From the NCBI GenBank assembly GCA_013821905.1, contig PNJO01000004.1, positions 1-55,740 of the forward strand: 55,740 bases of DNA. The letters are read 5' to 3'. Below the pieces are notes generated by a model. That model was not told where the DNA came from. It was given only the letters and a program-made list of their open reading frames with translations, and searched no databases. The DNA is from Sphingopyxis sp. GTDB lineage: Bacteria; Pseudomonadota; Alphaproteobacteria; Sphingomonadales; Sphingomonadaceae. Below, in pieces: positions 8,504 to 16,877 of this stretch; within the stretch, counting starts at the first letter, position 1; each line of letters opens with the position of its first letter. Both the position numbers and the translations under genes were made by a program.

Positions 8504-9538
8504 ATGGAATATCGTCAATTGGGATCGTCGGGGCTTCGCGTGCCGGTGCTCGGCTTCGGGACCGGGACCTTCGGCGGCCAGGGGCCGCTGTTCAGCGCAT
8601 GGGGCACGAGCGACGCGGCCGAGGCGCGGCGGCTGGTCGACATCAGCCTCGATGCCGGCGTGACCCTCTTCGACACCGCCGATGTCTATTCGAGCGGGGC
8701 GTCCGAGGAGATATTGGGTGCGGCGATCCGGGGGCGCCGCGATAAGGTGCTCGTGTCGACCAAGACCGGCCTGCCGACAGGCGATGGTCCGCAGGATTGG
8801 GGCGCCTCGCGCAGCCGGCTGATCGGTGCGGTCGAGGCGTCGCTGCGCCGGCTCGGCACCGACCATATCGACCTGCTCCAGCTCCACGCGTTCGACGCCT
8901 CGACCCCGGTCGAAGAGCTGCTGCAGACGCTGGCGATGCTGATCGACGCGGGAAAGCTGCGCTACGCCGGCGTGTCCAACTATCCGGGCTGGCAATTGAT
9001 GAAGGCGCAGGCCGCCGCCGACCGGCTCGGCACGCCGCGTCTTGTCGCGCACCAGGTCTATTATTCGCTGATCGGGCGCGCCTATGAGGCCGATCTGATG
9101 CCGCTTGCGGCCGACCAGGGCGTCGGCGCGCTCGTCTGGAGCCCGCTCGGCTGGGGCCGCCTGACCGGGAAGATCGGACGCGGGCGCCCGGTCCCGCAGG
9201 GCAGCCGGCTCCACGCGACCGAACAGTTCGCGCCGCCTGTCGCCGAGGAACTGCTGTACCGCGTCGTCTACGCGCTCGAAGCCGTCGCGGCCGAAACCGG
9301 CAAGACGGTGCCGCAGGTCGCGATCAACTGGTTGCTCCGGCGCCCGACCGTGTCGTCGGTAATCATCGGCGCGCGCAACGAAGAGCAGCTCCGGCAGAAT
9401 CTGGGCGCGGTGGGCTGGGCGCTGACCGCGGACCAGATTGCCGTGCTCGACGCCGCGAGCGACGTCCTGCCGCCCTATCCGCACACCCCGTACCGGCAAC
9501 AGGAAGGGTTCGCCCGCCTGAACCCGCCGCTCGTCTGA
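8504..9538 (+). CDS. Aldo/keto reductase
   Basis: A 344-residue NADPH-dependent aldo/keto reductase of the KAbeta/YajO-like group. The catalytic tetrad is visible: Asp and Tyr in LFDTADVYSSG, Lys in VLVSTKTG and His in LLQLHAFD; the C-terminal SVIIGARNEEQL binds NADP. I chose the ATG at 8504 because AAAGGGCGG precedes it. The MFS gene starts 15 bp after its stop with its own GGGAGG, so the two form an operon divergent from lysR. The substrate, perhaps a toxic carbonyl, is unknown. Confidence 0.92.
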   Translation: MEYRQLGSSGLRVPVLGFGTGTFGGQGPLFSAWGTSDAAEARRLVDISLDAGVTLFDTADVYSSGASEEILGAAIRGRRDKVLVSTKTGLPTGDGPQDWGASRSRLIGAVEASLRRLGTDHIDLLQLHAFDASTPVEELLQTLAMLIDAGKLRYAGVSNYPGWQLMKAQAAADRLGTPRLVAHQVYYSLIGRAYEADLMPLAADQGVGALVWSPLGWGRLTGKIGRGRPVPQGSRLHATEQFAPPVAEELLYRVVYALEAVAAETGKTVPQVAINWLLRRPTVSSVIIGARNEEQLRQNLGAVGWALTADQIAVLDAASDVLPPYPHTPYRQQEGFARLNPPLV

Positions 9539-9553
9539 CCGGGAGGAACCGCG

Positions 9554-10720
9554 ATGAAGATCAATTTTCCGCTGCTCGCGCTCGCGACGGGCGCCTTCGG
9601 TATCGGCATCACCGAATTTGCGCCCATGGGGCTGCTGCCGGATATGGCCGAGGGGCTCGGCGTTTCGATCCCCGCGGCCGGGCTGCTCGTCTCCGCCTAT
9701 GCGCTCGGCGTCATGCTCGGGGCGCCGCTGATGACGCTGACCACCGCGAAGATGAAGCGCCGCGCCCTGCTGATCGCGCTGATGGGGATCTTCACGCTTG
9801 GCAATTTTCTGTCCGCCATCGCCGGCGACTATGCGATGCTGACGGTCGCGCGGGTGATCACCTCGCTCAACCACGGCGCCTTTTTCGGCGTCGGTTCGGT
9901 CGTCGCGGCGAGCATCGTCCCGCCCGAAAAGCGCGCGAGCGCGGTCGCCGCAATGTTCATGGGCCTCACCATCGCCAATGTCGTCGGCGTCCCGCTCGCG
10001 CCCTGGATCGGCGAGGCTTTCGGCTGGCGCACCGCCTTCGCCCTGATCGCGATCTGGGGCCTGTTCACGATGGCGGCGCTGCGCTTCGCGCTGCCCGACA
10101 TCCCGCGCGCCGAGGGCGGCGACATGCTGGCCGAGTTGCGCGTGCTGACGCGCGGCGAGGTGCTCGTCGCGCTCGCCCTGACCGCGATCGGCTCGGCGGC
10201 GATGTTCACCGTCTTCACCTATATCGCGCCGATCCTGACCGATGCGACGGGGGCAGGGACGATGTATGTGACCGCGATGCTCGTCCTCTATGGCCTCGGC
10301 CTCACGGCCGGCAACTGGCTGGGCGGGATTTTCGCCGACCGGTCGGTCGATCGCACACTCGTCATCGCGCTGGCCGGCCTCGCCGCGACGCTCGTCGTCT
10401 TCGCCTTCGCGATGTTCTCGCCGCTCGCCGCGCCGGTCACCATCTTCGCCTGGGGCGTTGCGACCTTCGCCGTCGTCCCGCCGCTCCAGATGCGCGTGAT
10501 GGAGGCGGCATCCGATGCGCCCAATCTCGCCTCGGCGGTCAACATCGGCGCTTTCAACCTCGGCAACGCGATCGGCGCGGCGGTCGGCGGCGGCGTGATC
10601 GGCCTCGGCCTCTGCTTTCCCGCCGTGTCGATCGCCGGGGCTGCGATGGCGGTCGTGGGACTCGCGATCCTGCTCCTGTCGCGCCAGCCCGCACCCGCCG
10701 CGCCCGCACTCGCCGAGTGA
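9554..10720 (+). CDS. MFS transporter (DHA1/AraJ-like exporter)
   Basis: A 388-residue protein with about 12 membrane helices. It begins with the DHA1 signature ALATGAFGIGITEFAPMGLL and has a motif-A-like loop near residues 55-75. The group exports drugs, sugars or arabinose-like compounds. It is co-transcribed with the aldo/keto reductase, which suggests efflux of the same compound class or of the product. Its stop codon lies within the palindrome that precedes ahpC. Confidence 0.9.
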   Translation: MKINFPLLALATGAFGIGITEFAPMGLLPDMAEGLGVSIPAAGLLVSAYALGVMLGAPLMTLTTAKMKRRALLIALMGIFTLGNFLSAIAGDYAMLTVARVITSLNHGAFFGVGSVVAASIVPPEKRASAVAAMFMGLTIANVVGVPLAPWIGEAFGWRTAFALIAIWGLFTMAALRFALPDIPRAEGGDMLAELRVLTRGEVLVALALTAIGSAAMFTVFTYIAPILTDATGAGTMYVTAMLVLYGLGLTAGNWLGGIFADRSVDRTLVIALAGLAATLVVFAFAMFSPLAAPVTIFAWGVATFAVVPPLQMRVMEAASDAPNLASAVNIGAFNLGNAIGAAVGGGVIGLGLCFPAVSIAGAAMAVVGLAILLLSRQPAPAAPALAE

Positions 10721-10735
10721 TCGAAATTTTCGATC
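10719..10735 (+). promoter_or_regulatory. Candidate OxyR site upstream of ahpC
   Basis: GATCGAAATTTTCGATC is a perfect dyad about a central T and contains ATCG-N7-CGAT, the half-operator spacing of OxyR (ATAG-N7-CTAT). It lies 80 bp before the ahpC start and overlaps the stop codon of the MFS gene. No T tract follows, so it is not a terminator. A second half-operator is not evident. Confidence 0.45.
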
Positions 10736-10815
10736 AAAGCGCCGGATATTTTCACTTTTCGCGCTGCAACATATGTGGCTAGGGGAGCGCTCCAACAACA
10801 AAGGAGCTCTCCCGC

Positions 10816-11379
10816 ATGTCCGTTCTGAACACGACCATCAAACCCTTCAACGCCACCGCATACAAGGACGGCAAGTTCGTCGATGTCAGCGACGAAAGCG
10901 TCAAGGGCAAGTGGGCGGTCTTCTTCTTCTATCCGGCCGACTTCACCTTCGTCTGCCCGACCGAACTCGAAGATCTCGCCGACATCTACCCGACGCTCCA
11001 GAAGATGGATGTCGAGGTCTATGCCGTGTCGACCGACACGCATTTCAGCCACAAGGCGTGGCACGACACCTCGCCGGCGATCGGCAAGATCAATTACTAC
11101 ATGGTCGGTGACCAGAACCACGTGATCTCGAACAATTTCGAGGTTCTGCGCCAGGGCGTCGGCCTCGCCGACCGCGGCACCTTCGTCGTCGACCCGCAGG
11201 GCGAAATCCAGCTGCTCGAAATCACCCCCGAGGGTGTGGGCCGCAACGCCGCCGAACTGCTCCGTAAGATCAAGGCGCTGCAGTACTGGGTCAGTCACCC
11301 GGGCGAAGTCTGCCCCGCGAAGTGGGAAGAGGGCGCCGAAACGCTCGCTCCCTCGCTCGACCTCGTCGGCAAGATCTAA
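10816..11379 (+). CDS. ahpC: Alkyl hydroperoxide reductase subunit C (typical 2-Cys peroxiredoxin)
   Basis: A 187-residue AhpC that reduces H2O2, organic peroxides and peroxynitrite. The peroxidatic Cys is C47 in FTFVCPTE and the resolving Cys is C166 in GEVCPAKW. Both match the enterobacterial-type AhpC that is recycled by AhpF. AAAGGAG stands before the start. ahpF follows after 147 bp that contain a palindromic repeat element. Confidence 0.97.
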   Translation: MSVLNTTIKPFNATAYKDGKFVDVSDESVKGKWAVFFFYPADFTFVCPTELEDLADIYPTLQKMDVEVYAVSTDTHFSHKAWHDTSPAIGKINYYMVGDQNHVISNNFEVLRQGVGLADRGTFVVDPQGEIQLLEITPEGVGRNAAELLRKIKALQYWVSHPGEVCPAKWEEGAETLAPSLDLVGKI

Positions 11380-11402
11380 GCTGACACTAACATAAAAGCG
11401 GT

Positions 11403-11488
11403 GTGCCCCCGCGAAGGCGGGGGCCCATCACCGGACTGTGCAAAATAGCACCGGCAGGAGATGGATCCCCGCCTTCGCGGGGAGACAC
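11403..11488. repeat. Palindromic repeat between ahpC and ahpF
   Basis: Arms GCCCCCGCGAAGGCGGGG (from 11405) and CCCCGCCTTCGCGGGG (ending 11482) flank a loop of about 35 nt. It belongs to the GCGAAGGC group also seen at 15153-15225. Placed inside the apparent ahpCF unit, it could stabilise the ahpC message or reduce read-through. Confidence 0.85.
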
Positions 11489-11526
11489 GCCCTAATTCCC
11501 TCCCTCTTCTCGCAGGAGCTCTCCCC

Positions 11527-13110
11527 ATGCTCGACGCCAATCTGAAGCAGCAGCTTCAAGGTCTCCTCACGAACCTTCGTGAACCGATCGAACTGATCGC
11601 GTCGCTCGGCGACGATGCCAAGTCGGCCGAGCTGGCGACCCTGCTCGACGACATCGCCGCGCTCTCGGACAAGGTCAGCGTGACCCGTGTCGACGACGAC
11701 GCGCGCCGCCCCAGCTTCCTGATCCGCCGCACCAGCGACGCCAACGTCGCCGTGCGCTTCGCGGGCATCCCGATGGGGCATGAATTCACCTCGCTCGTGC
11801 TCGCGCTGCTCCAGACTGGCGGGCATCCGCCGAAGGTCGCGCCCGAGGTGCTCGAGCAGGTCGCGGCGCTCGATGGCGACTTCCACTTCGAAACCTATTT
11901 CTCGCTGTCGTGCCAGAATTGCCCCGACATCGTGCAGGCGCTCAACCTGATGAGCGTCGTCAACCCGCGCATCACCCATACTGCGATCGACGGCGGGCTG
12001 TTCCAGGCCGAGGTCGAGGATCGCAAGATCATGGCGGTGCCGACGATCTTCCTCAATGGCGAGAATTTCGGCCAGGGCCGGATGGAACTCGAACAGATCC
12101 TCGCGAAGCTCGACAGCGGTGCCGAAGCCAAGGCCGCCGAAAAGATCGCCGCGAAAGACGCGTTCGATGTGCTCGTCGTCGGCGGCGGCCCCGCCGGTGC
12201 TGCCGCTGCCATCTATGCCGCGCGCAAGGGCATCCGCACCGGCATCGCCGCCGAACGCTTCGGCGGTCAGGTGCTCGACACGATGGGAATCGAGAATTTC
12301 ATCTCGGTCCAGCACACCGAAGGGCCGAAGCTCGTCGCGCAGCTCGAGAGCCATGTGAAGGATTATGACGTCGACATCATGAACCTGCAGCGCGCCGAAA
12401 AGCTGATCCCCGCGAAGAGAGAAGGCGGCCTCCACGAGGTAAAGCTCGCGAGCGGCGCATCGCTGAAGGCGCGCACCGTGATCCTCTCGACCGGCGCGCG
12501 CTGGCGCCAGCTCGGCGTGCCGGGCGAGGACAAATATCGCAACAAGGGCGTCGCCTATTGCCCGCACTGCGATGGCCCGCTCTACAAGGGCAAGCGCGTC
12601 GCGGTGGTCGGCGGCGGCAACAGCGGCGTCGAGGCGGCGATCGACCTCGCAGGGTTGGTCGCGCACGTTACGCTGATCGAGTTCGACAGCCAGCTTCGCG
12701 CCGACGCGGTGTTGCAGCGGAAATTGGCGAGCCTGCCCAACGTCAAGATCATCACCTCGGCGCTGACCACCGAAGTCCTCGGCGACGGCGAGAAGGTCAC
12801 GGGCCTGTCGTACAAGGACCGCAACAAGGACGAGCTGCACCAGATCGAACTCGAAGGCGTGTTCGTCCAGATCGGTCTTGTCCCCAATACCGAATGGCTG
12901 AAGGACAGCGTCACCCTGTCGCGTCACGGCGAGATCGAGGTCGACCATCGCGGCGAGACGAGTCAGGCGGGCATCTTCGCTGCGGGCGACTGCACGACGG
13001 TGCCCTACAAGCAGATCGTCATCGCAATGGGCGAAGGCTCGAAGGCAGCGCTGTCGGCGTTCGATTACATGATCCGCCTGCCGGCCGAAGCGGAAGTCGA
13101 GGCGGCGTAA
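11527..13110 (+). CDS. ahpF: Alkyl hydroperoxide reductase subunit F
   Basis: A 527-residue flavoprotein disulfide reductase that recycles AhpC with NAD(P)H. Domains in order: a double-thioredoxin N-terminal domain with the redox pair SCQNC at about residue 130, a FAD-binding [10 protein letters not shown] at about 220, the thioredoxin-reductase-type pair CPHCD at about 348, and NAD-binding [10 protein letters not shown]. The C-terminal GIFAAGDCT completes the FAD site. AGGAG precedes the start at 11527; upstream codons in frame belong to the repeat. Confidence 0.97.
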   Translation: MLDANLKQQLQGLLTNLREPIELIASLGDDAKSAELATLLDDIAALSDKVSVTRVDDDARRPSFLIRRTSDANVAVRFAGIPMGHEFTSLVLALLQTGGHPPKVAPEVLEQVAALDGDFHFETYFSLSCQNCPDIVQALNLMSVVNPRITHTAIDGGLFQAEVEDRKIMAVPTIFLNGENFGQGRMELEQILAKLDSGAEAKAAEKIAAKDAFDVLVVGGGPAGAAAAIYAARKGIRTGIAAERFGGQVLDTMGIENFISVQHTEGPKLVAQLESHVKDYDVDIMNLQRAEKLIPAKREGGLHEVKLASGASLKARTVILSTGARWRQLGVPGEDKYRNKGVAYCPHCDGPLYKGKRVAVVGGGNSGVEAAIDLAGLVAHVTLIEFDSQLRADAVLQRKLASLPNVKIITSALTTEVLGDGEKVTGLSYKDRNKDELHQIELEGVFVQIGLVPNTEWLKDSVTLSRHGEIEVDHRGETSQAGIFAAGDCTTVPYKQIVIAMGEGSKAALSAFDYMIRLPAEAEVEAA

Positions 13111-13202
13111 CTCGAAACCCTCCCTACGGCGCAGCCGTGGGAAGGGCTTCGCGCTGCCACCTCCCCATCGCTGCGCAACAGGGAGGCTCGATTTCAAAAA
13201 CC

Positions 13203-13276
13203 CGTCACCCCGGACTTGATCCAGGGTCCCGCTTTCCTTCAAATGAGCGGGACCCCGGGTCGAGCCCGGGGTGACG
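13203..13276. repeat. Palindromic repeat, CACCCCGGACTTGATCC type
   Basis: Thirty-one-nt arms (13203-13233 and 13246-13276), complementary except for a few positions, with a 12-nt loop. The same type with perfect arms lies at 26952-27027. Confidence 0.88.
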
Positions 13277-13284
13277 AGGTTTCA

Positions 13285-13413
13285 ATGACCGAAAAGAAGA
13301 AACCGCCCCCACCAATCCCGCTCTGCCGTTTCGAGGAACTGGCCGAACGCGAAAACCGGCTGCGCGAGGAAGCGGCGCGGGGACCGAAGAAGCCCGACCC
13401 CAAGCCGCGTTAA
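13285..13413 (+). CDS. Small basic hypothetical protein (42 aa)
   Basis: An open frame from ATG 13285, eight bases after the palindromic repeat, encoding a 42-residue protein rich in Lys, Pro, Arg and Glu (starts MTEKKKPPPPIPLCRFEELA, ends KKPDPKPR). A short ELAERENRLREEA helix is the only structured part. GACGAGG before the start could serve as ribosome binding site. Its last 4 bp overlap the convergent AraC gene. Real but functionally unknown, or possibly a chance frame. Confidence 0.4.
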   Translation: MTEKKKPPPPIPLCRFEELAERENRLREEAARGPKKPDPKPR

Positions 13414-14309
13414 CCCGCCATCATCGCAAAGCGCTTCGGCGGCATTCCGACCTGCCGCGCGAACGCCGTGCTGAACGCACTCGCCGAACCATAACCCACC
13501 CGTTCGGCGATCTCGTCGAGCTTGCCCGCGCCGCGCCGCAGCATATCCTTCGCGAGGCTCATCCGCCAGCCCTGCAGATATTCCATCGGCGGCACCCCGA
13601 CGATGCGCGCGAAACGGTCGAAGAAGGCCGAGCGCGACAGCGCCGCTTCCTTCGCGAGCGCCGCGACCGTCCACGGCCGCGCCGGCTCGTCGTGAATGCA
13701 GCGGATCGCCCCGGCCAGCCGCGCATCGGCGAGGCCGCGCAACAGTCCCGGCGGCGCCTCGTCGCCGCCGACCGCGCGCAGCGCCTCGACCAGCAGCACC
13801 TCGACCAACCGCGCGAGCACGAGGTCGCGCCCCGGCCGCTCTTCGCCCGTCTCGCCGCGCACCATCTGGACCAGCGCCGCAAGCCGTTCTGCTCCGCGCA
13901 GGTGGATCGCCGCCGGAAGCTGCGACACCAGCAAATCGGCGTCGGGTGAGGCGAACAGGAAATAGCCGCCGAGCATCCGCACATCGGGCGGGCCGTCCGG
14001 CGTCCCGTGCCGCACCTCGCCGGTGACCCCTGCCGTCGCGTGCGGATCGAGCGCCACCGGCTCGGCGGGTTCGAACCCCGACATGGTGAAACCGGGCGTC
14101 GCGGGCAGCAGCAGGAAATCGCCCGCCTCCAGCGTTACCGGCGGCTGCCCGTCGACGTCGAGCCGGCACGATCCCTCGAGTATGGTGCAGAAACTCGGAT
14201 GCCCGAACGCCGTATAGCGCACCGCCCAGCGCCCCGCGCCGCTGATGCCTTTCGAAAAGACCGTGCTGGGGCGCAGCAGCGCGATGACGTCGGAGAGTGG
14301 GTCGAGCAT
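13410..14309 (-). CDS. AraC family transcriptional regulator (cupin plus HTH)
   Basis: A 299-residue regulator. The N-terminal half is an AraC_binding/cupin_6-type sensor (FCTILEGSCRLDVDG, LEAGDFLLLPATPGFTM). The C-terminal half is a two-HTH AraC domain (PWTVAALAKEAALSRSAFFD and LDEIAERVGYGSASAFSTAF). It is divergent from an SDR gene across 97 bp that contains an AT-rich inverted repeat; the SDR is the likely target. Regulators of this plan often respond to small aldehydes or alcohols, but no effector is deducible here. Confidence 0.92.
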   Translation of the reverse strand: MLDPLSDVIALLRPSTVFSKGISGAGRWAVRYTAFGHPSFCTILEGSCRLDVDGQPPVTLEAGDFLLLPATPGFTMSGFEPAEPVALDPHATAGVTGEVRHGTPDGPPDVRMLGGYFLFASPDADLLVSQLPAAIHLRGAERLAALVQMVRGETGEERPGRDLVLARLVEVLLVEALRAVGGDEAPPGLLRGLADARLAGAIRCIHDEPARPWTVAALAKEAALSRSAFFDRFARIVGVPPMEYLQGWRMSLAKDMLRRGAGKLDEIAERVGYGSASAFSTAFARQVGMPPKRFAMMAG

Positions 14310-14318
14310 ATCAGGATG

Positions 14319-14352
14319 ATCTATAAAGAAATATGGACTTCGGATTATAGAT
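14319..14352. promoter_or_regulatory. AT-rich inverted repeat, candidate AraC operator
   Basis: ATCTATAA (14319-14326) and TTATAGAT (14345-14352) are perfect inverted arms separated by 18 bp, in a stretch clearly AT-richer than its surroundings. It lies between the divergent araC-like and SDR starts. Confidence 0.45.
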
Positions 14353-14406
14353 AGTCTTGATCGCGCTGGCTAGAGGCTTTTCATCGCAAGCATGAAAGGA
14401 CGAAAG

Positions 14407-15144
14407 ATGAAGACCATCCTGATCACCGGCTGCTCGTCGGGCTACGGCCTCGAGACCGCCCGCCACTTCCACGCCCGCGGCTGGAACGTCGTCGCCACGA
14501 TGCGCAGCCCGCGCCCCGAGCTTTTCGAAACCTCCGACCGGCTGCGCCTCCTCGCGCTGGACGTCACCGACCCCGACAGCATCGCGCTCGCGCTCGAACT
14601 CGCGGGCCCGATCGACGTGCTCGTCAACAATGCCGGGATCGGCCTGTTCGGCGCGCTCGAACATTCGCCGATGCAGCGCATCCGCGACGTCTATGCGACC
14701 AACACGCTGGGCACGATCGCGATGACGCAGGCGGCGATCCCGCAGATGCGGGCGCGTGGCTCGGGGACGATCGTCAACGTCACCTCGTCGGCGACGCTCG
14801 CCTCCTTTCCCTATGCGGCCGCCTATACCGGCAGCAAGACCGCGGTGCAGGGCTTCACCTATTCGCTGGCCCACGAGCTCGCGCCGTTCGGCGTGACGGT
14901 GAAGCTGGTCGAGCCCGGCTATGGCCCGACGACCGCCTTCACCACGAATACCGATGTCGATCTCGCCGATGTGCTCCCCGAACCCTATGCCGGCCACGCC
15001 GCGCCGATCCTCGCGGGCATGGCCGCGCCGGCGATGTTCACGACCGAGGCCGACGTCGCCGAAGCGGTGTGGACGGCGGTGCACGATACGAGCGGGCGGC
15101 CGCATTTCCCTGCGGGCGCGGACGCGCTGGCGTTGGTCGCATAA
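14407..15144 (+). CDS. Short-chain dehydrogenase/reductase
   Basis: A 245-residue classical SDR. It has the nucleotide site TGCSSGYGLE near the N-terminus, NNAGIGLFG, the catalytic Ser in VNVTSSATLAS, and YTGSK carrying the catalytic Tyr and Lys. I chose the ATG at 14407, which has AAAGGA six bases upstream, over the ATG at 14392. It is divergent from the AraC regulator and probably its target. Oxidoreductase substrate unknown. Confidence 0.92.
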   Translation: MKTILITGCSSGYGLETARHFHARGWNVVATMRSPRPELFETSDRLRLLALDVTDPDSIALALELAGPIDVLVNNAGIGLFGALEHSPMQRIRDVYATNTLGTIAMTQAAIPQMRARGSGTIVNVTSSATLASFPYAAAYTGSKTAVQGFTYSLAHELAPFGVTVKLVEPGYGPTTAFTTNTDVDLADVLPEPYAGHAAPILAGMAAPAMFTTEADVAEAVWTAVHDTSGRPHFPAGADALALVA

Positions 15145-15152
15145 CCCATCCC

Positions 15153-15225
15153 CGTCATCCCCGCGAAGGCGGGGATCCGGCTTGATGGCGCAAAAAAAGG
15201 GATTTCCGCCTTCGCGGGAATGACG
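15153..15225. repeat. Palindromic repeat between the SDR gene and glpD
   Basis: Arms 15153-15178 and about 15199-15225 (CGTCATCCCCGCGAAGGCGG with its near-complement) flank a loop containing AAAAAAA. It separates two convergent genes and could double as a transcription end. Confidence 0.85.
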
Positions 15226-15232
15226 AAAATTA

Positions 15233-16750
15233 CTAAGCGAGTGAAGGAACGGGCCGCTTCGCTTCCAGCCAAGCGGCCAGCTTCGCCACCTCCGCCTCGG
15301 TGAACAGCAGCCCCAGCTTGCTGCGCCGCCAGAGGATATCCTCGACGTCGCGCGCCCATTCGTGGGTCATCATCCATTCGACCTCGGCGGCGCTGAGGCC
15401 GTGCGCAATCTCGCCGCCGAGCGCGTCCCAGTTGTCGGCCTTGCCGAGCCATTGGGCCGCATCGGTGCCATAGGCCTTGACGATCCGGTCGACGGTCGCC
15501 GCCGGAAGAAAGGGGTGGGCGAGCTTGTACCGCGCGCGCAGCGCCGCGGCGCCGCTGGTCGGGAAGTCCCCGCCCGGCAGCGGCGCTTTCGCGGTCCAGC
15601 GCTTGCCCGACAGCGCGCCCAGATGCTCCGCCAATTCGTCGACCGCATGTTCGGCGACATGGCGGTAGCTGGTGATCTTGCCGCCATAGATGGTGAGCAA
15701 GGGCGCGCCCTCGTCGGTGTCGAGGTCGATGCGGTAACCGCGCGTCGCCGCCTCGGGCTTGCCCGACCCGTCCTCGATCAGCGGCCGCACCCCCGAATAG
15801 GTCCAGACCACATCGGCGGGGGTGACGGGCGACTTGAAATACTGGCTCGCGCCCTCGCAGAGATATTCGATCTCGTCGGCGCTCGCGCGGATATCGGCGA
15901 GCGCGCCGTCATGGTCCTGGTCGGTCGTGCCGATCAGCGTGAAATCGCGCTCATAGGGAATGGCGAAGAAGATGCGCCCGTCGGGAAGCTGGAAGAAATA
16001 GGCATAGTCGTGCTCGAACTTGCGGCGCACGACGATGTGCGACCCGCGCACCAGCCGCATCCTATAATCGGGCGGCGCCGAGGCGCGGCCGAGCACGTCG
16101 AGCACTGCCGGACCCGCCGCGTTGACGAGGCTCCTGCCCGTGAAGCGATAGCTGTGCCCGCGGTCGTCGCTCGCCTCGACCACCCACAGCCCGTCCTCGA
16201 CGCGCATCTGCTCGGCGCGGGTATGCGTCTTGACGCGCGCGCCGCGATCGGCGGCATCGCGCGCATTGAGCAGCACCAGCCGCGCGTCGTCGACCCAGCC
16301 GTCCGAATATTCGAACGCCCTGGCATATTGCGGCTGCAGCGGCCCGCCCGCGACATGGTGCCTGAGGTCGACCGAGCGCGTCGCAGGCAGCTTCTTGCGC
16401 CCGCCGATATGGTCGTAGAGGAACAGGCCGAGCCGCAGCAGCCAGCGCGGGCGCAGCCCGTCGCGATAGGGCAGGACGAAGCGCAGCGGCCAGATGATGT
16501 GCGGCGCGATGCTCCACAGGATTTCGCGTTCCTTCAGTGCCTCGCGCACCAAGCCGAACTCATAATGTTCGAGGTAGCGCAGCCCGCCGTGGATCAGCTT
16601 GGTCGATTTCGACGATGTGCCCTCGGCAAGATCGCCGGCTTCGAGCAGCAGCACCCGCGCCCCGCGCCCGGCCGCATCGCGCGCGACACCTGCGCCATTG
16701 ACGCCGCCGCCGATCACGATGACATCATAGGGTGTGGGCGCGTCGGTCAT
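15233..16750 (-). CDS. glpD: Glycerol-3-phosphate dehydrogenase, FAD-dependent
   Basis: A 505-residue GlpD that oxidises sn-glycerol 3-phosphate to DHAP at the membrane and feeds electrons to quinone. It has the FAD motif DVIVIGGGVNGAGVARDAAG near residue 9, the family motif TKLIHGGLRYLEH near residues 50-62, the GTTDQDHDG region, and the C-terminal DAO_C domain. No glpK, glpF or glpR is adjacent, so it may serve mainly to return lipid-derived glycerol 3-phosphate to central metabolism. It is divergent from zwf. Confidence 0.95.
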   Translation of the reverse strand: MTDAPTPYDVIVIGGGVNGAGVARDAAGRGARVLLLEAGDLAEGTSSKSTKLIHGGLRYLEHYEFGLVREALKEREILWSIAPHIIWPLRFVLPYRDGLRPRWLLRLGLFLYDHIGGRKKLPATRSVDLRHHVAGGPLQPQYARAFEYSDGWVDDARLVLLNARDAADRGARVKTHTRAEQMRVEDGLWVVEASDDRGHSYRFTGRSLVNAAGPAVLDVLGRASAPPDYRMRLVRGSHIVVRRKFEHDYAYFFQLPDGRIFFAIPYERDFTLIGTTDQDHDGALADIRASADEIEYLCEGASQYFKSPVTPADVVWTYSGVRPLIEDGSGKPEAATRGYRIDLDTDEGAPLLTIYGGKITSYRHVAEHAVDELAEHLGALSGKRWTAKAPLPGGDFPTSGAAALRARYKLAHPFLPAATVDRIVKAYGTDAAQWLGKADNWDALGGEIAHGLSAAEVEWMMTHEWARDVEDILWRRSKLGLLFTEAEVAKLAAWLEAKRPVPSLA

Positions 16751-16877
16751 TGCGCGGTTTCCTAGGCCAAGGCGGGTGCCTTTGCCAATGGGGAGACATC
16801 GTATGCGGCTTACGTATGCGCGTTGATTTCAGGACACGCATCCGCCACGTCGGTGATCGATATCCAAGGGGATGATA

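Noticed and set aside
10719-10735. Terminator after the MFS gene
   Set aside because: AT-rich dyad without loop or T run; better explained as an operator.
8414-10801. 795-codon antisense frame across the aldo/keto reductase and MFS genes
   Set aside because: Extremely Arg/Glu/Gln/His-rich without recognisable domain; both sense genes are clear family members.
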